Assembly (NCBI GenBank): GCA_028278345.1
Contig: JANQEL010000034.1
Span: forward strand, 1 to 55,947
Length of the DNA: 55,947 nt
DNA from: Myxococcota bacterium
GTDB lineage: Bacteria; Myxococcota_A; UBA9160; UBA4427
Reading direction: 5' to 3'
The translations under genes and the position numbers were made by a program. The stretch's first letter is position 1, and every line of letters starts with the position of its first letter. Shown here piece after piece: positions 44,580 through 51,885 of the stretch. The notes below the pieces were generated by a model that saw nothing but the letters and a program-made list of their open reading frames with translations, was not told the DNA's origin and did not search any database.

Positions 44580-45824
44580 TCAATCGGCGGGTTGCGACAG
44601 CCCGTGCACCCAGGCGAACGCCCGGTTTTCGCAATCCTGCAGGGTCGCAACATCGAGGCCGAGATCCCCGACCGTGTGGGAGATGGTGTCGAAGTCGGCG
44701 CGCTCGATCTGCACGGCGAGGTCGAGCAGGCGACCGAGCACCCCTTCGTGTTTCAACAGGGCCGACTGCAATTCGTCCGAGAGATTGAGCCCCGGCACGA
44801 CCTCTTCGAGCGGCTGTGCGAGCAGCACGTCGATCATCGAGATCATGCCGACCAGGAAGGCCGCCTCGGACTGTGCGCCCGTTCCGCCACCCTCCAGGAG
44901 TTCCCCGGCCACGAGTTCCATCAGGCGCCCGCGATGGGTCGCGGTCTGGAGCAGCGGGTCCTGCATGGCGTCCTCGCCATCGCCCGCGTAGAGCAGCATG
45001 AAGAGCCAGCGTCGCAGATTGTCACGCCCCAGATAGATCAGGGCGTCTTCGATCTGCGAGATCTTCGAAGCCGGCGAGAGCGCGGCCGAGTTCACCAGTC
45101 GCAGCAGGTTCATGCTGAGGCTCGGGTTGCGCTTCAGCACCTCGGAGATGGCCGCGTTCTCGGCTTCGCCGACGAGCTTCTGGATCAGGTCGAGCAACTC
45201 GTGGCGCGCCGGATCGACGTTCTCGCCCTCGAGGATCTGGGGAGTCGAGAAGAAATAGCCCTGGAAGAGATCGAAGCCGAGCTTGAGGCAGTAGTCGAAG
45301 TCCTCACGGGTTTCGACCTTCTCGGCCAGCAGGATCACGTCGTGCTTGCGAAGCTTGCGCACCACACCGCGCCAGCGCGCGCGCGGGATCTCCATCAGGT
45401 CGAGCTTCACGTACTTCGCGAGCGAGACCATCTCGGCGCGGTAGTCGTCCTGGATCCAATCGTCGAGGGCGAGTTCGAAGCCCATCTCGCCGAGCTCAGC
45501 CAGGCGCGTGGTCAGCGCCTGGTCGATCTCCACGTTCTCGAGCACCTCGATCACCACCCGCTCGCGCGGGAGCGCCTCGATGAGGTCGCTCTTGATCATC
45601 TCGCCTACGACGTTGAGGAAACCCAGGTGTTGGCCCAACACTCGATCGAGTCCCATCGTCATGAAGGCGTTGACGATGACCCGCAGCGAGGCCGCGCCCT
45701 GCTCCGCGTAGACGGCTGCGTCGGCGGCCGCCGACGCGCGGAACAGGAGCTCGTAGGCCACCACGTTCTGGTCGCGGTCGAGGATCGGCTGACGACCGAC
45801 GAAGATCTGCGATTCCTGGCTCAC
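44580..45824 (-). CDS. EAL-HDOD signalling protein
   Basis: This 414-aa cytoplasmic protein starts with GTG at 45824. The N-terminal EAL-like domain (about 5-200) is degenerate: YELLFR for EALLR, LDDWIQDDY where the DDFG loop is expected and AEKVET for AEGVE, so c-di-GMP hydrolysis is unlikely. A HDOD domain (about 210-400) follows. Such proteins usually act as regulatory scaffolds in motility, virulence or stress. The gene seems monocistronic, divergent from the small membrane protein gene at 46164. Confidence 0.92.
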   Translation of the reverse strand: MSQESQIFVGRQPILDRDQNVVAYELLFRASAAADAAVYAEQGAASLRVIVNAFMTMGLDRVLGQHLGFLNVVGEMIKSDLIEALPRERVVIEVLENVEIDQALTTRLAELGEMGFELALDDWIQDDYRAEMVSLAKYVKLDLMEIPRARWRGVVRKLRKHDVILLAEKVETREDFDYCLKLGFDLFQGYFFSTPQILEGENVDPARHELLDLIQKLVGEAENAAISEVLKRNPSLSMNLLRLVNSAALSPASKISQIEDALIYLGRDNLRRWLFMLLYAGDGEDAMQDPLLQTATHRGRLMELVAGELLEGGGTGAQSEAAFLVGMISMIDVLLAQPLEEVVPGLNLSDELQSALLKHEGVLGRLLDLAVQIERADFDTISHTVGDLGLDVATLQDCENRAFAWVHGLSQPAD

Positions 45825-46163
45825 AGCGCAGGTATTCCCGGGGACCTGTGGGATGCGTCGGGGGAAAGAGTCATGGGCGGCCTATCGGTTGTCCTCTACC
45901 AAAGCTAGAGCCGGTACAACCCTGTTGAAGTGGATCGAAGTTGCGCATCCGTGAACCCTTGCAGACTGCAATGCCACGCAGAGCGGTCGGGAAATCGCCC
46001 CAGGGACGACACCGGGCCTACGGAAGAAACTTCAGTCGATTTGCCGCACCACCGATGAATCGGGAAATCGATGCCCATGGGGCAATTGGATTCACCGATT
46101 CACCGATTCACCATTCACCCTCCTGGGTTCACACAATCGAACCCACCCACCCGGGGAAGGCGC
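45825..46163. other. 339-bp divergent intergenic region
   Basis: This region separates the divergent EAL-HDOD (start 45824) and small membrane protein (start 46164) genes and must contain both promoters. I see no ORF or RNA gene. A short tandem repeat lies at 46090-46119, and a GGGGAAGG Shine-Dalgarno before 46164. Confidence 0.7.
46090..46119. repeat. Four tandem ATTCACC(G) units
   Basis: ATTCACCG at 46090 and 46098, then ATTCACC at 46106 and 46113, form four 7-8-bp units in tandem, 45 bp before the small membrane protein start. It may be a binding-site array or a slippage-prone repeat. Confidence 0.7.
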
Positions 46164-46496
46164 ATGCTCAACCAGTTTCGCAGGTTCACCGCGGCAGTTT
46201 GTATTACGGCAATGATCGCAGGGGTCGTGATCCCCTCGACGGCGAGTGCCCGAGGCGAGAGCTTCATCAACTCGACCGATAGCGAAGCCAACAACATGAC
46301 TTCGCCGATCATGCTCGATCTCATCGTGTTGCGCCCCGTGGGCCTCGCCGCGATGGTGGTGAGCACGGTTCTCTTCGTGGCGCCGGTGCTTCCTCTCACC
46401 CTGATCACGCGCCCGACCGAGATCGCCAAGCCCTGGAAGGCCCTCGTGGTCGAGCCGGCACAGTTCGTCTGGTCGGATCCGCTCGGCACACACTAG
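46164..46496 (+). CDS. Small exported/membrane protein of unknown function
   Basis: This 110-aa protein starts at the ATG at 46164 with GGGGAAGG upstream. A signal-like segment (about 8-28, ending STASA) precedes one long hydrophobic helix (PVGLAAMVVSTVLFVAPVLP, about 58-77), and the chain ends AQFVWSDPLGTH. It resembles small proteobacterial envelope proteins that end in a similar PLG motif, but I cannot name the family. Confidence 0.7.
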   Translation: MLNQFRRFTAAVCITAMIAGVVIPSTASARGESFINSTDSEANNMTSPIMLDLIVLRPVGLAAMVVSTVLFVAPVLPLTLITRPTEIAKPWKALVVEPAQFVWSDPLGTH

Positions 46497-46569
46497 TCGC
46501 GCCCCCGGCATGAGCGGGTGTGCGCGCACCCGCGATGGACTGCGCAGAAGCGATTGATACGCTTGTGCG

Positions 46570-47367
46570 ATGGTCCTCGACCCGAACCCGCTCGATCTCG
46601 AAGGCCGTGTCGCCCTGGTGACGGGGGCGGCTTCGGGCATCGGAGCGGCGGTGGCCTCCGCACTCTCGCGCTTCGGCGCGCGTCTGGCGTTGTGCGATCG
46701 CGACGCGGTTGCGCTCGATGAGACCGAGGCTCGTCTCGCTGGCGAAGGCGTCGATGTGCTGGCCACTCGACTCGACGTGCGCGACGACCCGGCGGTCGAC
46801 GCCTTCGTCGGGCAGGTGGTCGCCCGCTTCGGCCGGATCGACATCCTGGTGAACAACGCCGGGGGCACCTTCCAGGCCGACTTCGAAGCGACGAGCCCCG
46901 GCGGACAGCAGGCCCTGGTCGACCTCAACTTCAACGCGGTCGCGAAGTTCATCCGCTCGGTCGTGCCGCACATGGATCCGGGCGAAGGCGACGCGGGTCA
47001 CGCGCCTTCGATCGTGAACATCACCTCGGTCGAAGCCCACCGCGCGGCGCCGGGCTACGCGGTCTACGCCGCGATGAAGGCTGCGGTCGAGAATCTCGGC
47101 AAGAGCCTCGCCCTCGAACTCGGTGCGCGTGGCATCCGCATCAACAGCGTCGCCCCCGACATGATCCCGACTCCGGGGACTGGTGAGATGAACGCCGAGA
47201 CCCCGCTCGCGCGTAGAGGTCACGTCGACGATGTCGCGGGGGCCGTCCTCTACCTCGCCTCGCCGCTAGCGGGCTTCGTCACGGGCTCGACCCTCCACGT
47301 CGACGGCGGGACACACGCCGCCGGCGGGTGGCGGCGCGATGCGGCCGGGCGCTTCACCCTCGACTAG
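46570..47367 (+). CDS. SDR family NAD(P)-dependent oxidoreductase
   Basis: This 265-aa classical short-chain dehydrogenase has the TGAASGIG dinucleotide motif, NNAG, a catalytic Ser in ITSVEAHR, and YxxxK in YAAMKAA. C-terminal GFVTGSTLHVDGG is the standard family ending. The substrate is unknown. Its TAG overlaps the stop of the convergent phosphodiesterase gene in a shared CTAG. Confidence 0.95.
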   Translation: MVLDPNPLDLEGRVALVTGAASGIGAAVASALSRFGARLALCDRDAVALDETEARLAGEGVDVLATRLDVRDDPAVDAFVGQVVARFGRIDILVNNAGGTFQADFEATSPGGQQALVDLNFNAVAKFIRSVVPHMDPGEGDAGHAPSIVNITSVEAHRAAPGYAVYAAMKAAVENLGKSLALELGARGIRINSVAPDMIPTPGTGEMNAETPLARRGHVDDVAGAVLYLASPLAGFVTGSTLHVDGGTHAAGGWRRDAAGRFTLD

Positions 47368-48551
47368 CCGGCGGCGAGTCGGTCGTCGCCACCTACCCGG
47401 GCGCGCTGCACCAGCTGATCGAGCCGGCGCTCCGCCGTCTCGAAGGCGTTGAGTTCGTTCGGCACCACCCACTCGCTCAACAGCGAGCCGCCAACGGTCG
47501 GTGTCACCGCGGCTACCGCGGTGAGCTGCAGCCCGCGCTTCAGCAGACGCCGGCGCGACACCGCCCTGCTCCGTTCGCCGGCCAGCGCAAGCGCGGCACA
47601 CGCCATGCCGACCCCCGAGTAGGTTCGATTGTCGTCGCGCCGCCGGCGCGCCTCTTCGCGTCCGTCTTCGAGCAGAGTCGCCGCCAGCTCGATCGCGCGC
47701 CGGCTCAGGCGGTGGTGACGCGACACCGCCACCGGCTCCGCTTCGAGTTCGGCGTAGACACCGGCGTGATTCGAGTAGGCCCGGGGTACGCCCGCGATCT
47801 CGACCGTCTCGTCGAAGACCCGATCCACCTCGGTGGGACGCAGGGCCGTGGCGATTCCGTCGCGCACGAACACGTAGTCGACCCGGCGTTCACTGCGGAC
47901 GCGGTCGGGGCGAACGCGGTAGGCGTTGTCGCGCAGGATGGTGGGGAGCGGGTCGCCGTACTCGAGGGCGACATCGCGCGCACCGGTCAGACCCTGTAGG
48001 ACGCGAAACTCGGGCGCATGGTCGACGAAGTTGAAGTCGCCGACCAGGATCACCGGATCCTCGATCTCGCGCATGCGGGCGGCCAGCTGAACCAACTGTC
48101 CGACGCGATGCGAGGTGAAGCCGTGTTCGAAACGCTGCTTGTAGCGAGCGTGCAGGTGGGTGTTGATGAAGCTGACGGGGCCGTCGCTTCCCTGCAGGCG
48201 CAGCCGCACGAAGCCCTTTCCGCTCAAATACTCCCCGTTGCCGAACTGCTCGAGGGTGCCACTCAGGTGGAAGGGTTCGAAGTCGGCTTCGAGAATCGGC
48301 AGACGCGAAACCACGAGCAGACCGCTGTGACCCAGGGCGCCACCGAGGTACCAATGCTCGCCGAAGCCAGCGGCCTCTGCTTTGTGAAGCAACACATCGC
48401 GGGCTCCGCTCGTCCAGACTTCCTGGAAGGCGACGACGTCCGCGCTCGTCTCGGCGAGGCGGTCTCCGATCGCCCCCATGCGCTCGAGCACATCGGGCGC
48501 GAAGGGTTCGGGCAGAGCCCAGACGTTGAGTGTCGCTACCTGGATTCGCAT
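47364..48551 (-). CDS. Neutral-sphingomyelinase-like phosphodiesterase
   Basis: This 395-aa protein belongs to the endonuclease/exonuclease/phosphatase (EEP) fold and resembles ISC1/nSMase. Residues include LNVWALP (Asn9), FQEVW (Glu44), GHSGLLVVSRLPI (74-86), NTHLHA (130-135), GDFNF (Asp172, Asn174) and RVDYVF. The C-terminal SDH motif reads SNH (260-262), an Asp-to-Asn change. The C-terminal 100 residues have two hydrophobic stretches, as in membrane-anchored eukaryotic neutral sphingomyelinases. It could cleave sphingophospholipids or related lipids. The start is the ATG at 48551. Confidence 0.85.
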   Translation of the reverse strand: MRIQVATLNVWALPEPFAPDVLERMGAIGDRLAETSADVVAFQEVWTSGARDVLLHKAEAAGFGEHWYLGGALGHSGLLVVSRLPILEADFEPFHLSGTLEQFGNGEYLSGKGFVRLRLQGSDGPVSFINTHLHARYKQRFEHGFTSHRVGQLVQLAARMREIEDPVILVGDFNFVDHAPEFRVLQGLTGARDVALEYGDPLPTILRDNAYRVRPDRVRSERRVDYVFVRDGIATALRPTEVDRVFDETVEIAGVPRAYSNHAGVYAELEAEPVAVSRHHRLSRRAIELAATLLEDGREEARRRRDDNRTYSGVGMACAALALAGERSRAVSRRRLLKRGLQLTAVAAVTPTVGGSLLSEWVVPNELNAFETAERRLDQLVQRARVGGDDRLAAG

Positions 48552-48870
48552 CACTCGCCACCGTTTCCACGGGACAGGCGATCGCCGTGCGCAACGAACA
48601 CGCAGGAATCCAGCCACCGTCGGCCCCACTCGCAACATTGATTGATGCAAGTCCTCTGCCACGCCCGGGCGCGATCAGGCCCTCCGCAATCGTGCGAACG
48701 CCTTCGCGGTATTGCGGGCTCGAATGCCGATGCGTTGCCGGTGGCGTCACGAGACGGAGTACGTAAACATTTGTCTCGTTTTCCCGATTCCGCGGACGCA
48801 GATGCGTGGAATCTGCTCGGCGCTGAACGCAGTCGACGCATCGCGCCCCAAGGAGTCCAAGGAGTAAGTC
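48552..48870. other. 319-bp divergent intergenic region
   Basis: This gap separates the phosphodiesterase (start 48551, minus) and the orphan gene (start 48871, plus), so it holds two promoters. No ORF or RNA gene is convincing. It contains the inverted repeat at 48749-48779 and an AAGGAG Shine-Dalgarno near the right end. Confidence 0.7.
48749..48779 (+). promoter_or_regulatory. Inverted repeat ACGAGAC / GTCTCGT
   Basis: ACGAGAC (48749-48755) and GTCTCGT (48773-48779) form a perfect 7-bp inverted repeat with a 17-nt AT-rich spacer, followed by a short T run. It could be an operator upstream of the orphan gene at 48871 or a weak hairpin. Confidence 0.4.
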
Positions 48871-49272
48871 ATGTCCGAAGAACCGAACCTCGTCGCCGAG
48901 ATGCAGACCGACACGGAGAACCTCTACAAAGAGGAATCGTTCACGGACATGAAGATCGCGCAGATCCGACGCCTCACTCCCGTGAAGCCCGACGGCAGCG
49001 AAGACACCTCGCGCCCGGTGATGTTCATTGGCGAGACGTCCATCATGTCTTCGCGCGGCCCGCTCCCGATCCACACACCGATCGAAGCCGACAACCTGGA
49101 GGACGCCTTCAACAAGTTCCCCGAAGCCGTGAACGCCGCCGTCGAGCGGATGATCGAAGAGGCCAAGGAGATCCAGCGCCAGGAGGCCTCGCGCATCGTG
49201 GTGCCCGGCCAGGGCGGCGTCGGTGGGCTCGGCGGCCCGGCGGGCCCCGGCGGCAAGATCACCCTGCGCTAG
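48871..49272 (+). CDS. Orphan cytoplasmic protein with Gly-rich tail
   Basis: This 133-aa protein has no signal peptide or membrane helix. The first part is acidic and predicted alpha/beta (YKEESFTDMKIAQIRRLTPV, VMFIGETSIMSSRGPLPIHT). An amphipathic helix follows (AFNKFPEAVNAAVERMIEEA). The C-terminus is a flexible Gly/Pro tail (about 113-130) ending KITLR. I do not recognise the family. AAGGAG Shine-Dalgarno upstream. It is tail-to-tail with the rhomboid-like gene. Confidence 0.8.
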   Translation: MSEEPNLVAEMQTDTENLYKEESFTDMKIAQIRRLTPVKPDGSEDTSRPVMFIGETSIMSSRGPLPIHTPIEADNLEDAFNKFPEAVNAAVERMIEEAKEIQRQEASRIVVPGQGGVGGLGGPAGPGGKITLR

Positions 49273-49284
49273 CGAAGACGCGGC

Positions 49285-51687
49285 TCAGGCGTCGATTCGC
49301 ACACCCAGCACTTCGCGCGAGTAGACCTCGAGGCCTTCGTGCACGGCGAAGGGCTTGCCGGTGGCCGCGTTGAAGTTCGGCAGTGGTGTCGCTCCGCTGC
49401 GCTCGACGAGATCGTCGAGCAGCTTTTGCAGCGCGGCGAGCTGGTTCGACATGTCGGGAACCAGGGCACCCGGGTCGAAGCGATCACTGCGGAAGCGAAC
49501 CAGCTTCAGGGTCTCCGACGCGGCCTGCCAGTTGAGCGCGAAGTCGATCACGACGATCGGCTTCGGACCGAGCCCCGAAACCGCCGCAGCCGAGATGGCC
49601 TCGATTCGGGTATAGGGAAGGCGCGTCTTCTTTCCACCTCCGCTCCCGCCCGCGATCTCGATCACGATGGCTTCGGGTTCGAGGGTGAGGGGCACGGCGT
49701 CGCGCACCTGGGCTTCCCGCAACGCGGGTACGGCGTTGACCACCGTGGTGGTTTCGTCGTTGTCACGCACCGGCACCACGACTTCGGTCACGGTTTCTTC
49801 CGCGCGCGGAATCGCCGAAGGCGCTTCGACCTGGGTCACGGTGTCGCCGGTGGCGTCGAGGGAGAGTTCGTCGGCTTCGATCGCACCGGCGTCGAAGGCC
49901 GCCTGGGCCAGGGCTTCGTCGTCGAGATCGTCGAAGGCGTCGTCCATCTCACCGTCGAGGAGATGGTCGAGGCCATCTCCGAGATCGCTGCCGAGATCTT
50001 CTGCGACGTCATTCGAAAGATCGCGATCGAGGTCGGTGATCATCGTGGGATCGTTCCAGGCTTCCGGCTGCTGCGTCTCTCCACCTTCGAGCCCCGCTTC
50101 GAGGGGCGTATCGGAACCGCCCTCGTCGAGGGAGATCGCCTGGGGATCGAGGTCTGCGTACTCGTCGGCGGCGTCGCTCGCCGCCACCGGCGGAGGCGCG
50201 CTCGCAGTCTGCGGCTCGGGTGGCGCAGCAGCCGGTGTCGCCGCTGCGGACGCTGCGGAGGTCGGGGTCACCTCTTCGCTCAATCGCTCGAGTTCCTGGC
50301 GTTCGCCCGGGGCGAGCCCCGCATCGCCGAGGGCGACCTGTGCCGCCTTGCGCGTGAGTTCGGGATCGAGGTCGCGCGCAACGCGAACGATGCGCTGGGC
50401 CAGCGCAGTAGGCACGGGCTTCTTCTGTTGCAGCGCCATGCCCAGGGTCGAGACCGCGGATTCGGGATGCCCCTCGTCGAGCAGCGCTTCACCCATGCGC
50501 ACCAACATCGCGGGTGCGGCCTGAACGCCGTCGACCTCGTCCGTCAACGAGAACCAGTTCGCGACCGCCTGACTACCGTTGCCCGACTGCAGGTCGGATT
50601 CGACGACCGACAACATGGCATCGACCACACGCGCCGCCTTGCCGACCGGTAGCGCCGCATCCCAGAGCGCCAGCGCCACGTCGCGGTTGTCGCCGGCGCG
50701 GCGGTGCTCGGTTCGCAGCATGTCGTAGGCCTGCTCGAGACGCCCGGCTTCCTTGGCCTTGAGCGCGCGTTCGAGCACCGGGTTCGAAACCAGCTCTTCG
50801 CGGTCCTGCTCCTTGTCGATCTGGTGGGTTTCGAATTTCGCGAGCAAGAGCGCAATCGACACCACCGCACCGAGAGCGAAGCCCGCCGCCTGCACGGTCA
50901 GCGGCGTCGGATCGAAGGCTTCGAGGGTCGTCACTCCGCGCACGAGCATCGTGTCGAGGGCCAACCACGCGGGAAGCACGAGCCAACCCGGCAGTGGGAT
51001 CGCGCCGAAGAGTCGCGGAGAACCGCCCAGGGACCGCACGAAGTGCGCGCCGAGGAGCGTCGCGATCAAACCGCTCGCGCCGAACCAGGGCATGTGCACC
51101 GCATCGGTGTAGCCGAGCGCCACGCTCGCGAAGGCCGTTGCTCCCACACCCGCCGCGGCCAGGCCTGCGAAGGCCAGCGTCCCCCACCCATCTTCCAAAG
51201 CGATACCGAGACAGAGCAGGAGGATGATCGAGACCCACAACGCCGCCGCGGTCTCGTGCACCCCCACGTGGGCGAGCCAATCGATCGGATCGGCGTTCGT
51301 GCCCTGGATCCCGTACTTCCAGACGGGAAGGGTCTTCACCTTCGAGAGTGCGTAGGCGAGCAGGTCGACGAACTCGCCCTGACTGCGTTCGAGCAGGAAA
51401 TCCGAAATCGGCGGCAACCCCTCGGCTTCGCGTTCGGCGTAGAACTCGCTGCGAAGTGCATCCGCGTAGGCGGCGGGGATCACGAGCTCGTAGCGCTCGG
51501 GAACCTCGACGTAGGGGTTCTCGTGCAGGTAGTCGACTGCGTCGGCGCGTGCGCGATCGGCGAAATCACTTCCGCCCTGCATCTGCGACCAGACTACGAA
51601 GAGGGCCAGCGCGCAGGCATAGGTGAGGATGGGCAGTCGGCGCGCCGAACCATCGGCTTGCGTCACGAGAACGAAGAAGAAACCCAC
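49285..51687 (-). CDS. Rhomboid-like / TPR / acidic-linker membrane protein
   Basis: This 800-aa protein starts with GTG at 51687 (GGGGAG upstream); the longer upstream frame is low-complexity. The N-terminal half (about 1-285) is a rhomboid-type six-helix domain with the GASG serine motif (Ser205). The TM2 His/Asn that form the oxyanion site are replaced (HVGVHETAAALWVS), and the TM6 His of AHxxGF is Gln (VQAAGF), so it is probably protease-dead. A TPR-like helical region (about 295-480), an acidic/Ala/Pro linker (about 490-640) and a C-terminal conserved domain (about 670-800) follow, predicted cytoplasmic. Confidence 0.83.
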   Translation of the reverse strand: MGFFFVLVTQADGSARRLPILTYACALALFVVWSQMQGGSDFADRARADAVDYLHENPYVEVPERYELVIPAAYADALRSEFYAEREAEGLPPISDFLLERSQGEFVDLLAYALSKVKTLPVWKYGIQGTNADPIDWLAHVGVHETAAALWVSIILLLCLGIALEDGWGTLAFAGLAAAGVGATAFASVALGYTDAVHMPWFGASGLIATLLGAHFVRSLGGSPRLFGAIPLPGWLVLPAWLALDTMLVRGVTTLEAFDPTPLTVQAAGFALGAVVSIALLLAKFETHQIDKEQDREELVSNPVLERALKAKEAGRLEQAYDMLRTEHRRAGDNRDVALALWDAALPVGKAARVVDAMLSVVESDLQSGNGSQAVANWFSLTDEVDGVQAAPAMLVRMGEALLDEGHPESAVSTLGMALQQKKPVPTALAQRIVRVARDLDPELTRKAAQVALGDAGLAPGERQELERLSEEVTPTSAASAAATPAAAPPEPQTASAPPPVAASDAADEYADLDPQAISLDEGGSDTPLEAGLEGGETQQPEAWNDPTMITDLDRDLSNDVAEDLGSDLGDGLDHLLDGEMDDAFDDLDDEALAQAAFDAGAIEADELSLDATGDTVTQVEAPSAIPRAEETVTEVVVPVRDNDETTTVVNAVPALREAQVRDAVPLTLEPEAIVIEIAGGSGGGKKTRLPYTRIEAISAAAVSGLGPKPIVVIDFALNWQAASETLKLVRFRSDRFDPGALVPDMSNQLAALQKLLDDLVERSGATPLPNFNAATGKPFAVHEGLEVYSREVLGVRIDA

Positions 51688-51771
51688 TCTCAACTCCCCT
51701 GCCTGCTTTCCAAGTGACGTCTTTCCCGGCGACGTTCCTGGTGATGCGCGCTTTCGCGTGACACGGGAACG

Positions 51772-51783
51772 GGCCCATGGGCC
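51772..51783. promoter_or_regulatory. 12-bp perfect palindrome GGCCCATGGGCC
   Basis: This palindrome lies between the divergent rhomboid-like (51687) and DUF3604 (51886) genes and could be an operator. Given the high GC content, chance is also possible. Confidence 0.3.
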
Positions 51784-51885
51784 TGCAAGAGGTGCAAACG
51801 GATCGCGCGCGGTTCTCCAACGCATTCAACGGAAAGCGGGACGCATCGCTAAAGCGAAAACCGGGCGCTGTGCTACTTCCCCCGC

